This document shows, piece after piece, positions 43,580-53,295 of a stretch of DNA of 64,000 nt. The DNA comes from TMED69 sp036130055 (GTDB lineage Bacteria > Pseudomonadota > Gammaproteobacteria > Ga0077536). Each line of letters opens with the position of its first letter. Positions within the stretch are counted from its first letter, which is position 1. The notes below the pieces were generated by a model. That model worked only from the letters and a program-made list of their open reading frames with translations. It was not told the DNA's origin and searched no databases. The stretch is from the NCBI GenBank assembly GCA_036130055.1, contig JAYYOR010000027.1, forward strand, positions 1 to 64,000, written 5' to 3'. Made by a program: the position numbers and the translations under genes.

Positions 43580-44874
43580 ATTCTAGATCGCTTTGTGTCA
43601 TTCACCTAAAAAAAATCATCTATGAGGGTGCAAGCATCACCCAAGTTACTAATAAAATTCGGGGCACTTATCTTAACCACAGAGACCAAGCCAGAATCTT
43701 ATCAACAATTTATGGTATCTTAAGAAACTACTATAGTCTTTCAAGCATAACGAATCTATATCTTAGAAAAAAATTAAGAAATAAAGACAAGGATATTCAG
43801 TGTATCCTTTTATGTATGGTATATGAACTATTACACACATGCACTCCAAAATATGCAGTAATTTCTGAAAATGTGCAGGTAGCACGCAACATAAAAAAGA
43901 ATTGGGCAACAGGAATGATAAATGCTATTGGAAGAAACATATTGAATGATAATCGAACGAGTCAAATTAATGTTTCAAACGAAACTAAATATAATCATTG
44001 CAACTGGATGATAGACTTAATAAAAAACGATTGGCCACATTCATGGGAAGAAATTCTGAATGAAAATAATTTACAACCACCTTTTACAATTAGAACGATA
44101 AAAAAAAATATTGATCATGAAAAATATAAAACAATCCTGGCAAACGCAGGGATTAAATTTGAACAGTGTGAATTTGCTCCGCTAGGATTGGTTATCAAAA
44201 ACAAGCTTCAAGCTCGTGAGTTACCCTTATTTAACAACGGAGCCTTTATAGTTCAAGACGAGGCAGCGCAACTCGCTACTGAACTTGTATGCTATACCAA
44301 AGAGAAGAGAAATATTTTAGATGTATGCGCTGCTCCTGGTGGAAAAACTTCAGCATTACTTGACTCCCTTCTAACGCCGGCAAACTTAGTAGCTCTAGAT
44401 ATTCATCATAATCGTCTCAAAATTCTTGAAGAAAATTTAAAAAGATTAAATTTTTCTTGTCAAATTAAGCAGCTGGATGCAACCCAAAGTAATATTTTTC
44501 CAAAAAATAGTTTTGATTACATCATGCTGGATGCGCCTTGCTCATCTAGTGGAGTAATACGAAGACATCCAGACATAAAAATAAAAAAGAATGCTGACAA
44601 CCTTTTGACGACGATTGAGCTGCAAACTAAATTACTCACCAATGTATGGAAATTGCTGGAGCAAAATGGAATATTGTTATATACAACCTGCAGTGTCTTT
44701 AAAAAAGAGAACGATGATATAATTCTGAGATTTTTAGAAACGCACGAAAATGCTGAATTAATACCAATCAAAACAGAATGGGGCTTAGAGACCAAGGCTG
44801 GTCGTCAAATACTTCCAGGAATGTCAAATGCTGACGGGTTTTTTTTTAGTAAAATAAAAAAATCTCAAATATGA
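43576..44874 (+). CDS. rsmB: 16S rRNA m5C967 methyltransferase RsmB
   Basis: RsmB methylates C967 of 16S rRNA using SAM. The 432-residue protein has an N-terminal NusB-like RNA-binding domain (about 1-140) and a C-terminal Rossmann methyltransferase domain. SAM motif DVCAAPGGKTSALLD, motif IV DAPCSSSGVIRRHPD and motif VI LLYTTCSVFKKEN are visible; the cysteines of PCS and TCS are the two catalytic ones. Its ATG overlaps the fmt stop (ATGA). The next gene starts five bases after its end. Confidence 0.96.
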   Translation: MNSRSLCVIHLKKIIYEGASITQVTNKIRGTYLNHRDQARILSTIYGILRNYYSLSSITNLYLRKKLRNKDKDIQCILLCMVYELLHTCTPKYAVISENVQVARNIKKNWATGMINAIGRNILNDNRTSQINVSNETKYNHCNWMIDLIKNDWPHSWEEILNENNLQPPFTIRTIKKNIDHEKYKTILANAGIKFEQCEFAPLGLVIKNKLQARELPLFNNGAFIVQDEAAQLATELVCYTKEKRNILDVCAAPGGKTSALLDSLLTPANLVALDIHHNRLKILEENLKRLNFSCQIKQLDATQSNIFPKNSFDYIMLDAPCSSSGVIRRHPDIKIKKNADNLLTTIELQTKLLTNVWKLLEQNGILLYTTCSVFKKENDDIILRFLETHENAELIPIKTEWGLETKAGRQILPGMSNADGFFFSKIKKSQI

Positions 44875-44879
44875 AATAA

Positions 44880-45410
44880 ATGAAAATTTTTAAATTATTA
44901 ATCTTAGTTCAACTGACGTTGTTTATCGCTTTAATCTCGAAAGAAAATTATGCTTCGATACTTAATAAAAAAGTCGCAGTTATTCATGATAATTCTAAAT
45001 CACTTAAGATACCGGACAAGCTAATCTATGCAATTGAAAACAATGTCAGTCTTACTTTTTGTGCTCACCTTAATTTTGCAAAAAAAATTGGACCCTTTTT
45101 CTATCCAATAAAAACAAAAATGGAGTGTTCAACCGTAAAGCGATATGCTATAGGAGAAAATTTTATCCTGAATAGAGATCGGTTGAATAAGACATTCATT
45201 CACTCAGATTTAAAAACCATATTTTTATCAATGAAACAATTAGAGGCTTTCGACTCGAAAGATGTTTCCAGCGGTAGCTCCGGTAACTCTTATGTTCTCA
45301 TTCGATGGTTTTTAGACAGAAAAAATTTACCCAGTCCCCTTCTTCTGACAACTTTATTTTCAAAAGAATGGAATTTCGACACAGGATGGAAAGTAATAGG
45401 GAAATTATGA
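44880..45410 (+). CDS. DUF4390 family secreted protein
   Basis: A 176-residue protein of unknown function. It starts with a signal peptide-like or membrane-anchor segment (KIFKLLILVQLTLFIALIS) and then a presumably periplasmic beta-rich domain ending PSPLLLTTLFSKEWNFDTGW. DUF4390 genes regularly sit between rsmB and ntrY in Beta- and Gammaproteobacteria, and the W-x-L..P and final SxxWxxDTGW patterns fit. The stop overlaps the ntrY start (ATGA), hinting at a link with NtrY signalling, which I cannot demonstrate. Confidence 0.8.
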   Translation: MKIFKLLILVQLTLFIALISKENYASILNKKVAVIHDNSKSLKIPDKLIYAIENNVSLTFCAHLNFAKKIGPFFYPIKTKMECSTVKRYAIGENFILNRDRLNKTFIHSDLKTIFLSMKQLEAFDSKDVSSGSSGNSYVLIRWFLDRKNLPSPLLLTTLFSKEWNFDTGWKVIGKL

Positions 45411-47617
45411 ATCGAAAGTTTTTTAACAAAAAATTACTGATAACATTGTTTTTTTTATTAACAGCAATTTCTCTTTTTTTATCTATCAATGCCTTGATGG
45501 AATCCTCAAAAATCAGCCAATACAACGATTTATTGTTCTTAAGTAATTTTTCATGTGTGGCTATTTTGATCGGCCTAATTTTCAAAGAGATGAGAGATTT
45601 GTTAAAAAAGGCCAAAAAAAGAGTTGCGGGCTCAAGAATTACACTAAAAATTGTTTTGACTTTTATAGTTCTTTCGATTTTACCTTTGACAACAATCTAC
45701 GCTTTCTCAATTTATTTTATCAATAAAAGCATCGAAAGTTGGTTCAAAGTCGAGATTAGCAATTCTTTAGAAAATTCCGTAGCCCTAAGCAGGGAGTCAT
45801 TAGATTTAAACTTAAAAAAATTACTGAGAGATACAAAATTGATGGTCTCCGAGCTTCGCCCTAACAAAAAAGGGCAGGAACGAATTGACTTACGGTCTTT
45901 AAGAGATCCTAGCAACTTCATCAGCTCTAATAAAAATCTAATTCGAACTGAAAACCTACAAGTCTTGCTAAAGAAATCAGATGCGGAAGAGATTGCTGTA
46001 CTTGATGAAAAAGGGGGTGTAATTGCTTCAATTAACAAGCTCGGGAATCTAATCCCAAGTGTGCCAATAGAAAGCCTTTTGCTCCAATTAAATAATAGCC
46101 AAGAATATATAACTTTAGAACCTACCACTACTGATCAACTATTTGCCCGCGTAGCCTTGAAATTTAAAAATGGACAGAGTGAAAATATTCTACATGTCCT
46201 CTACAGGTTACCATCAATTGTCAATTTTTTAGCCCTTACTGTGGAGGAAGGGATAGCAAAATATAACGAATTAGCCTACCTAAGAACCAAATTGAGACTA
46301 AGCTTTACATTAACCCTCACGCTAGTGTTGCTGTTTAGCGTGATCGGATCGATATGGGCGGCCATTTTCCTATCACGTCTTCTTACTAAGCCAATAGCAG
46401 ACTTAACTCAAGGCACGAAAACGATTGCAGCAGGTAACTACGCCACTGAAATAGAGCGTCAAAGCAATGATGACTTGGGAGCCCTCGTAATGTCGTTCAA
46501 CGAAATGACGAGGCAAATTGCGGCATCAACGGAAAAAATAAAAAGCCAACGAAATTATCTTAACGTTTTGATGAGACAACTCTCATCCGGGCTACTTTCA
46601 ATTTCCGAAACTGGAATATGCCTGTCGGTTAATTCAGCAATTTTTAATATTCTTGGAGTCAAAGAGAACGAAGTAATAAATAAGCATATAAACGCAGTCG
46701 AATTTAGTCAAAATTCGATAACAGAACTTTTTACAAAAATCTATAATTCGACAAACAGCGGAGAAACACAATGGCAATTTACTACATCGATATCAAACGG
46801 AAACTGGAAAAAAGAAATTCTGTGCCGAGGAATTAGAATTAAAGCATTCGAGGAGCATCGGGCAGCTCACCTTGTTAATATCGAAGATATAACAATTATA
46901 TTACAAGCTCAAAAAGAGGCTGCTTGGTCAGAAGTTGCAAGGCGTCTTGCGCATGAAATAAAAAACCCTTTAACGCCTATAAAACTTTCAGCTGAAAGAA
47001 TGAATATTAAATATGGGATGTCTTTACTTAAACCAGAGCAAGAAAAATTTTCAAAATTAACTAATACAATAATACAGCAAGTTGATATAATTAAAGATAT
47101 GGTTGATGAGTTTTCTGGATATGCTGGGAATGCCTCAAGGGAGAAAAAACAGAAGCTTAATCTAGATCAGCTTATTAAAAATGTAATCGAACTTTTCTCA
47201 GACATAGAAGATGTCAACAGAATACAATTCTATTCATCTTCTTCTAAAAAACAAGTATTCGGTTGTAATGCATCACTATCACGAATGTTGACTAATCTAA
47301 TCACTAATGCACTAGAAGCCAGTGATAAAAAAAACAAAAAAAAGGTGGATATTTTAAGTAAAAGCATAATATCAAATAAAAATAAAAGACATATCATTAT
47401 AATAAAAGACTATGGAAACGGTATATCAAATAAAATGATGTATAAAATTTTCGATCCTTACGTAACAACGAAAAGTCAGGGAAGAGGGCTTGGCTTACCG
47501 ATTGTAAAAAAAATAGTAGAAGACCATAATGGTTCTATAAAACTAAGAAGCGATAAAAGAAAAGGAACAAGAGTTTTTGTTGTGCTGCCCCAAGAATTAA
47601 AGAGCGCCGCGATATGA
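45407..47617 (+). CDS. ntrY: NtrY-type membrane sensor histidine kinase
   Basis: Sensor kinase of a two-component pair with the next gene. I start it at the ATG at 45407, overlapping the DUF4390 stop, giving 736 residues; an upstream in-frame ATG would run 100 bases into that gene. Order: several N-terminal membrane helices (about 12-90), an extracytoplasmic part, a helix near 325, HAMP (LLTKPIADLTQGTKTI), PAS, then the kinase core. The core has the phospho-acceptor in LAHEIKNPLTPIK, N box NLITNALEAS, and G boxes DYGNGIS and GRGLGLPIVKK. NtrY proteins are linked to nitrogen or redox sensing elsewhere; the signal here is unknown. Confidence 0.92.
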   Translation: MNRKFFNKKLLITLFFLLTAISLFLSINALMESSKISQYNDLLFLSNFSCVAILIGLIFKEMRDLLKKAKKRVAGSRITLKIVLTFIVLSILPLTTIYAFSIYFINKSIESWFKVEISNSLENSVALSRESLDLNLKKLLRDTKLMVSELRPNKKGQERIDLRSLRDPSNFISSNKNLIRTENLQVLLKKSDAEEIAVLDEKGGVIASINKLGNLIPSVPIESLLLQLNNSQEYITLEPTTTDQLFARVALKFKNGQSENILHVLYRLPSIVNFLALTVEEGIAKYNELAYLRTKLRLSFTLTLTLVLLFSVIGSIWAAIFLSRLLTKPIADLTQGTKTIAAGNYATEIERQSNDDLGALVMSFNEMTRQIAASTEKIKSQRNYLNVLMRQLSSGLLSISETGICLSVNSAIFNILGVKENEVINKHINAVEFSQNSITELFTKIYNSTNSGETQWQFTTSISNGNWKKEILCRGIRIKAFEEHRAAHLVNIEDITIILQAQKEAAWSEVARRLAHEIKNPLTPIKLSAERMNIKYGMSLLKPEQEKFSKLTNTIIQQVDIIKDMVDEFSGYAGNASREKKQKLNLDQLIKNVIELFSDIEDVNRIQFYSSSSKKQVFGCNASLSRMLTNLITNALEASDKKNKKKVDILSKSIISNKNKRHIIIIKDYGNGISNKMMYKIFDPYVTTKSQGRGLGLPIVKKIVEDHNGSIKLRSDKRKGTRVFVVLPQELKSAAI

Positions 47618-48990
47618 ATAAGCAAATTTTAGTGGTTGACGATGAACCTGAGATACGAAATCTTCTCAAAGAAATATTAGAAGAAGAAGGATTTATTGTA
47701 GAACTAGCAGAAAATGGCGAAATAGCGAAACAAAAACGCCATAGCCAGCGAGCTGATTTAACTCTTTTGGATGTATGGCTACCCGACCAAGATGGGCTAA
47801 AGTTACTGCAGGAATGGACATTGGGCAACGACTACAATGGGCCAATTATCGTAATGACCGGCCATGGGACACTTGAGACTGCAGTAGAAGCAATCAAATT
47901 AGGAGCTTATGATTTTATCGAAAAACCTCTGTCGACTCCCAAGCTGTTAATTAGCATTAAAAGAGCGCTAGAAAGCGACAGATTGCTCTATGAAAATAAA
48001 CGACTAAAAGAAATGCAATTGATCGAAGCTAAAGGAATAAAACAGGGAATATTGCAAAAATCCCATAAAATGGAGTATGAAAAATTAGCCAATGCTAATA
48101 CACATCTATTAATCACAGGAGAGAGCGGCACAGGCAAAGAAACACTAGCTAGATATATTCACAGCCTAAGCAAAAATAAAACCGAAACCTTTTTATCCTC
48201 GAACCTTTCTGCTTTGTATGCCGATGAGCAAGATCGCGAACTATTTGGGAGCGAGGAGAACAATCTAATTAGGTACGGACTACTAGAGGTAGCAAATAAG
48301 CGTGGAATACTGTTTCTAAAAGAAATTACAAGCCTGAATCAAGGAGGTCAAGCACGATTAATTAAAGCCATGGAGGACGGCATTTTTTTTAGATGTGGTG
48401 GCTCAGAGCCACTCATCTTCAATGCACGAATCATAGCAAGCTCGCGAGTTCCTCTCGAACCACTCCTAGAAAACGGAGAATTTAGAGACGACTTATACTA
48501 TTTACTAAATATAGTTCCAATACTACTACCGCCACTAAGAGCGAGAGTTGGAGAGCTAGAGTCATTTTTAAAATTTTTTACTGAGCAAATCGCTAAAGTT
48601 GAAAATCTCAAGCATAGAAGTTTTTCAAAAGCCGCGCTTGATAGGTTGAAACAGCATGAATGGCCTGGGAATATAAGAGAGATGAAGAATCTAATTCACA
48701 GATTATTAATCACTGGCATCTCGCCAACCATCGAGGAAAATGAATTAGATCCGATTTTGTCAAAACAAACGGAAAATAACTCTAGTATAGATGGTTCACT
48801 ATTTACACTTCCTCTGAAAAAAGCTAGATTGGAATTCGAAAAAATTTATCTCGAGAAACAACTTAAAATTTTCGAAAATAACGTATCAAAAGTTTCAGAG
48901 TTCATCGGGGTGGAGAGAACTCATCTTTATCGTAAACTACGAGCCTTAAGAGTTAACACGAAAGCCCAAAAGAAACCGGAAGGGATATGA
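47614..48990 (+). CDS. ntrX: NtrX-like response regulator with degenerate AAA+ domain
   Basis: Response regulator partner of NtrY, 458 residues: receiver domain (D53 acceptor in LLDVWLP, K104), AAA+ domain and a Fis-type helix-turn-helix (VSEFIGVERTHLYRKLRAL). The Walker A GESGTGKE (169-176) is intact. Walker B reads LFLKE, with K236 replacing the usual Asp. The GAFTGA sigma-54-contact loop after ELFG is missing and shortened. The R-finger position of the FRxDLYYRLN motif is Leu (L297). It should still bind DNA but probably cannot work as a sigma-54 activating ATPase. Start overlaps ntrY by four bases. Confidence 0.9.
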   Translation: MNKQILVVDDEPEIRNLLKEILEEEGFIVELAENGEIAKQKRHSQRADLTLLDVWLPDQDGLKLLQEWTLGNDYNGPIIVMTGHGTLETAVEAIKLGAYDFIEKPLSTPKLLISIKRALESDRLLYENKRLKEMQLIEAKGIKQGILQKSHKMEYEKLANANTHLLITGESGTGKETLARYIHSLSKNKTETFLSSNLSALYADEQDRELFGSEENNLIRYGLLEVANKRGILFLKEITSLNQGGQARLIKAMEDGIFFRCGGSEPLIFNARIIASSRVPLEPLLENGEFRDDLYYLLNIVPILLPPLRARVGELESFLKFFTEQIAKVENLKHRSFSKAALDRLKQHEWPGNIREMKNLIHRLLITGISPTIEENELDPILSKQTENNSSIDGSLFTLPLKKARLEFEKIYLEKQLKIFENNVSKVSEFIGVERTHLYRKLRALRVNTKAQKKPEGI

Positions 48991-50366
48991 AAATAATAGT
49001 ATTAGGTGCAGGACAAGTTGGGGCTTCCGTTGCTGCAAATTTATGTAATGAATCTAATGATATTACCGTCGTTGATTCAAATCAATCCATTCTCAATAAC
49101 CTTCAGGATCGACTAGATCTAAGGACCGTTAACGGAATCGCTTCCTCCCCAAATACACTTGAAGAAGCAGGCGCTTCAGAAGCAGATATGATTATTGCTG
49201 TAACCCAAAGTGACGAGGTAAATATGGTCGCCTGCCAAGTCGCTTATACCATCTTCAATATCCCGAAAAAAATGGCTCTAATTAGAAATAGTAATTATCA
49301 AAAACATAAAGATTTATTTCGATCAAAGTCGATACCAATAGACGTTTTAATAAATCCTGAAGATGAGGTTACCGACTATACAAAAAAAATTATTGAATTT
49401 CCTGGGGCAATGCAAGTATTAGATTTCGCGGGTGGCAAAGTAAGGCTAGTTACAGCAAAAGCATTTTATGGTGGCCCTCTTGTAGGACATAAATTACGAG
49501 AAATTCCAGAACAAATTCCAGGAATTGACACTAGAATTACTACCATTTTCAGACGTCAAGAATCCATCATTCCCAATGGCGACACAATTATCGAATCTGG
49601 AGATGAAGTCTTGTTTATAGCCGCTCCTCACCATATCAACGCAGTAATGAGTGAATTTCATAAGATTGACAGACCCAATCGACGGGTAATTATTGCAGGC
49701 GGTGGGAATATAGGCACGAGACTTGCCGCTGCTCTAAACAAAGATTATCTCGTCAAAGTAATTGAAAGCAATGAGGAACGAGCGCGGAAAATATCGGAGG
49801 AACTTGAAAATTGCTATGTGCTACACGGCGACGCAACCGATGAGGATTTATTAAATCAAGAAAATATTGATGATACAGACGTTTTTTGCGCCCTCACAAA
49901 CGCGGACGAGGCAAATATTATATCTTCGATGCTAGCAAAACGGCTAGGGGCTAAAACTGCAGTGGCCTTAATAAATAGAGCAGCTTATGTCGATTTAGTT
50001 CAGCAAGACCTCATAGATATCGCTATTTCTCCGCAACAAACCACCATAGGAAGCGTTTTAGCCCACATTAGAAAAGCAGACATTGTGAAAGTCCACTCCT
50101 TGAGAAGAGGCGCAGCCGAGGCAATAGAGGCAATAGCTCACGGAGATTCTAAATCTAGCGAAGTGGTTGGTAAAAGAATCGATCAAATAAAACTCCCACC
50201 CGGCACAGCGATCGGCGCTATCGTAAGAGATTCAGAGGTTGTAATGGTACACCATGACACTACAATTAAGCCGGAAGACCACATAATTTTAGTAGTAACC
50301 AATAAAAAGTACGTTAAAAAGGTTGAGAAATTATTTCAGGTGAATACAAGAAATTTTGGAATCTAA
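48987..50366 (+). CDS. trkA: Trk potassium uptake regulator TrkA
   Basis: Peripheral cytoplasmic protein that binds NAD(H)/ATP and gates the TrkH channel. The 459-residue protein has the typical duplicated layout RCK_N-RCK_C-RCK_N-RCK_C. The two nucleotide-binding glycine motifs are VLGAGQVGASVA (residue 4 on) and IAGGGNIGTRLA (about 235). Length matches E. coli (458). It overlaps ntrX by four bases (ATGA), and trkH starts directly after its stop. Confidence 0.97.
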   Translation: MKIIVLGAGQVGASVAANLCNESNDITVVDSNQSILNNLQDRLDLRTVNGIASSPNTLEEAGASEADMIIAVTQSDEVNMVACQVAYTIFNIPKKMALIRNSNYQKHKDLFRSKSIPIDVLINPEDEVTDYTKKIIEFPGAMQVLDFAGGKVRLVTAKAFYGGPLVGHKLREIPEQIPGIDTRITTIFRRQESIIPNGDTIIESGDEVLFIAAPHHINAVMSEFHKIDRPNRRVIIAGGGNIGTRLAAALNKDYLVKVIESNEERARKISEELENCYVLHGDATDEDLLNQENIDDTDVFCALTNADEANIISSMLAKRLGAKTAVALINRAAYVDLVQQDLIDIAISPQQTTIGSVLAHIRKADIVKVHSLRRGAAEAIEAIAHGDSKSSEVVGKRIDQIKLPPGTAIGAIVRDSEVVMVHHDTTIKPEDHIILVVTNKKYVKKVEKLFQVNTRNFGI

Positions 50367-51818
50367 ATGAAACAAAAAATTGTGCAAAAAATCCTGGGCA
50401 TTTTACTCTTCGGATTTGGTTTCATTTTACTTACGCCGGTAATTGTATCTCTCGTTTATAAAGATCATACTCATTACTCTTTCATTATTGCTGCTTTCAT
50501 AAACATGATCGTTGGCTTCGCCCTTTGGGCGCCAAACCGAAAATCTAAAGACGAGCTAAAAATTCGCGATGGCTTTATCGTGGTCGTTTTATTTTGGGTA
50601 GTACTGAGCATAAGCGGCGCTGTTCCTTTTGTCGTAACAAATACAGTTAAATTAACCTTATCTGAAGCTATTTTTGAATCATTTTCAGGACTGACTACTA
50701 CTGGAGCCACAGTTATTTCAGATCTCGAACTTCTCCCTGAATCACTACTTTTTTACAGACAGCTTTTACAGTGGCTAGGAGGCATGGGAATCATTGTACT
50801 TGCAGTCGCTATTCTGCCCATACTGGGTATCGGAGGAATGCAATTATATAAAGCTGAAACACCAGGTCCAAATAAAGATTCTAAGCTGACCCCTCGAATC
50901 AAGGAGACTGCAAAAGCACTTTGGGTAATTTATCTAGCATTAACTTTGTTTTGCACTATCTCTTACTACTTTGCTGGGATGTCATTATTTGATGCAATTA
51001 ATCATAGCTTTTCAACGATCGCGATTGGCGGCTTTTCTACATATAATGAAAGTATAGGTCACTTTGACAGCGCGGCAATTGACTTCACTGTAAGTTTATT
51101 TATGTTTCTTGCTGCTATTAATTTTTCATTGCATTTTCTTTCTTGGAAAAGTAAAAATTTTTTAAGTTATTTAAAAGATGCGGAATTTAAAGGATATCTA
51201 ATTATTATAACAACAGCGACGTTAATCGTGACTGTTAATTTATACTTAAAAAATTATCAAGAAGACCCAGTTGCCGCTTTAAGATTTGGGCTGTTTCAAG
51301 CTATTTCTTTTTGTACCACAACCGGATTTACGAACACACAATTCCAACAATGGCCATCATTCTCGATATATATCCTAATAATTGGCGCATGCATCGGTGG
51401 ATGCGCCGGTTCTACCGCGGGAGGGATCAAAGTCGTAAGATTTATATTCATGATTAAAAAAAGCATTCATGAAATTAAACAACTGATACATCCGAACGCA
51501 ATTATCCCGATGAGACTTGGAAACAGAACAATCAATGCGCGAATTATTGAAGGGGTTTGGGGTTTCCTTGGTGCATATCTAGTAATTTTTGTAATAATTT
51601 TCTTTACACTTCATCAACAAGGTTTAGACGCAACGACCGCTTTTTCGGCAGTTGCAGCTTGTATTAATAATTTAGGCCCCGGATTAGGAACGGTCAGCAA
51701 TGATTACTCGACATTGAACGACCTCTCTAAAATAATTTTGTGCCTAGCAATGCTTTTAGGAAGACTCGAAATTTTTACTCTTTTGGTTGTGCTGTCTCCA
51801 GCTTTTTGGAGAACATAG
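50367..51818 (+). CDS. trkH: Trk potassium channel/transporter TrkH
   Basis: Inner-membrane potassium-conducting subunit, 483 residues as in E. coli, with four pore-loop repeats in a many-helix fold. Selectivity-filter loops are recognisable: LTTTGATV, TIAIGGFST, CTTTGFTN and a last ACINNLGPG. GCIGGCAGSTAGGIKVVR, a hallmark of TrkH/TrkG, is present. Start ATG touches the trkA stop, so the two subunits are co-expressed. Confidence 0.97.
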   Translation: MKQKIVQKILGILLFGFGFILLTPVIVSLVYKDHTHYSFIIAAFINMIVGFALWAPNRKSKDELKIRDGFIVVVLFWVVLSISGAVPFVVTNTVKLTLSEAIFESFSGLTTTGATVISDLELLPESLLFYRQLLQWLGGMGIIVLAVAILPILGIGGMQLYKAETPGPNKDSKLTPRIKETAKALWVIYLALTLFCTISYYFAGMSLFDAINHSFSTIAIGGFSTYNESIGHFDSAAIDFTVSLFMFLAAINFSLHFLSWKSKNFLSYLKDAEFKGYLIIITTATLIVTVNLYLKNYQEDPVAALRFGLFQAISFCTTTGFTNTQFQQWPSFSIYILIIGACIGGCAGSTAGGIKVVRFIFMIKKSIHEIKQLIHPNAIIPMRLGNRTINARIIEGVWGFLGAYLVIFVIIFFTLHQQGLDATTAFSAVAACINNLGPGLGTVSNDYSTLNDLSKIILCLAMLLGRLEIFTLLVVLSPAFWRT

Positions 51819-51819
51819 C

Positions 51820-52269
51820 ATGAACATCGTTTTGCATGAACCAGAAATACCGTATAACACGGGCAATATAATCAGGTTATGCGCTAACACGGGATTTAAT
51901 TTACATTTAGTGAGACCGTTAGGCTTCTCATTAGAAAATAAATACTTGTTGAGAGCGGGTTTGGATCATCATGATTTGGCAAGACTTGAAATACATGAAA
52001 GTTTGAATTCATGCTTAAAAAATTGCGAATCAAAACATATCTTTGCTTTCACAACAAAAGCAAAAAAGCTTCTTTACAACAATCGTTTCCCACCTAAACC
52101 TTGGCTAATTTTCGGCAAAGAAACCAAAGGACTACCAAATCGATTCCTTTCCTCCGTTGACGAATCAAATTGCCTTAAAATTCCTATCCAATCACATTCC
52201 AGATGTTTAAACCTATCAAATGCTGTGGCTGTAGCCGCCTACGAAGTAATAAGACAGACCAATTTTTAA
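51820..52269 (+). CDS. trmL: tRNA (cytidine/uridine-2'-O-)-methyltransferase TrmL
   Basis: SPOUT-family enzyme that 2'-O-methylates the wobble base 34 of leucine tRNAs in E. coli. The ATG at 51820, one base after the trkH stop, gives 149 residues (MNIVLHEPEIPYNTGNIIR); a longer start inside trkH has no family support. The trefoil-knot motifs are present: NTGNIIRLCANTGF, LIFGKETKGLP and the final IPIQSHSRCLNLSNAVAVAAYE (partly: RCLNLSNAVAVAAYE). The convergent gpsA ends nine bases away. Confidence 0.95.
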   Translation: MNIVLHEPEIPYNTGNIIRLCANTGFNLHLVRPLGFSLENKYLLRAGLDHHDLARLEIHESLNSCLKNCESKHIFAFTTKAKKLLYNNRFPPKPWLIFGKETKGLPNRFLSSVDESNCLKIPIQSHSRCLNLSNAVAVAAYEVIRQTNF

Positions 52270-52278
52270 TTAAAAAAT

Positions 52279-53292
52279 TCATTCACTGCGAGGCTCACGA
52301 GAAAGCAAATAATCCAACGCTTGGGAAGGTTTTCTTTCCCTAAGAAGTATCTCGATGATTTCGGAAATAATCGGGTATTTTTCTCGATTTATCTCTTCAA
52401 CTTTATCTAACGCTTGAGAAGTCTGGTATCCCTCAACCAGTTTTCCAACAGCATTGAGTGCCTCTGATACATCATTATATTCTGCTATTTTTTTTCCGAA
52501 CTGCCTGTTTCGAGACTGATCATCCGTTGCGGTCAAAACAAGATCCCCTAAGCCTGAAAGTCCCGAAAAAGTATTAAATTCGCCTCCGATACTTAACCCA
52601 AAAGAGCGGATCTCATTTAAACCTCTGACAATTAAAGCCGCTCTAGCATTACTTCCTAAAGCGAGCCCGTCAGAGATCCCTACTGCTATTGCTATGACAT
52701 TTTTTAACGCACCACCTACCTCCACACCAATATAATCATCGGTCAGATAAGTCCTGAAAAGAGGTTGATGAATATAATTCTTAACAAAATCTTCTACATT
52801 TATTCCTTTATATCCAAGGGTTACAGCGGTTGGAAGACCAGACATTACCTCTGCCGCGAAGCTGGGGCCTGAAAGTTGTATAAAAGAAGCGTCTGTTACA
52901 AGGAGTGGTTTTAAAATTTGGTGAGCCAGCTCGAAGTGATTTTTACTAATTCCTTTGCTTGCACAAATATAATGATCTGCAGTGATTCCAGCTGACTGTA
53001 TTAAATTTGAGACCGCGCTCAAAGACTGAAAGGGCGTTACGAGAAATATCGCTTTGTATTTATAAGGCGATAGTTCAAAATTAATTTTGATGTTTTGATG
53101 GATTTCAATGTTAGGACAAAAACTTGGATGTTTTCTATTTTCTTGTAAGTAAGCCAAAAGCTCTCTATTCGAGTCCCACAAAAAAACTTGAGAGTTTTTT
53201 CTAGCCAAGGTCTGAGTGAGAGCCAACCCCCACGCTCCTGCTCCTATTACAAGAAATGTAACATTTTCTTTCACAACCTCACTTAAAGACAT
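52279..53292 (-). CDS. gpsA: Glycerol-3-phosphate dehydrogenase [NAD(P)+]
   Basis: GpsA reduces dihydroxyacetone phosphate to sn-glycerol 3-phosphate for phospholipid synthesis in the cytoplasm. The 337-residue protein has the Rossmann motif VIGAGAWGLALTQTLA, a central CASKGI, the LSGPSFAAEV motif, and the catalytic-domain GGALKNVIAIAVGISDGL (with the catalytic lysine) and GLSGLGDLVLT. It lies three bases after the rhodanese gene. In many Gammaproteobacteria secB sits directly before gpsA; it is absent here. Confidence 0.97.
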   Translation of the reverse strand: MSLSEVVKENVTFLVIGAGAWGLALTQTLARKNSQVFLWDSNRELLAYLQENRKHPSFCPNIEIHQNIKINFELSPYKYKAIFLVTPFQSLSAVSNLIQSAGITADHYICASKGISKNHFELAHQILKPLLVTDASFIQLSGPSFAAEVMSGLPTAVTLGYKGINVEDFVKNYIHQPLFRTYLTDDYIGVEVGGALKNVIAIAVGISDGLALGSNARAALIVRGLNEIRSFGLSIGGEFNTFSGLSGLGDLVLTATDDQSRNRQFGKKIAEYNDVSEALNAVGKLVEGYQTSQALDKVEEINREKYPIISEIIEILLRERKPSQALDYLLSREPRSE

Positions 53293-53295
53293 GAT

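Noticed and set aside
52263..52276. TTTTTAATTAAAAA palindrome between trmL and gpsA as a shared terminator
   Set aside because: It has no G-C pairs and no loop, so stable hairpin formation is unlikely; it may be simple AT-rich spacer.
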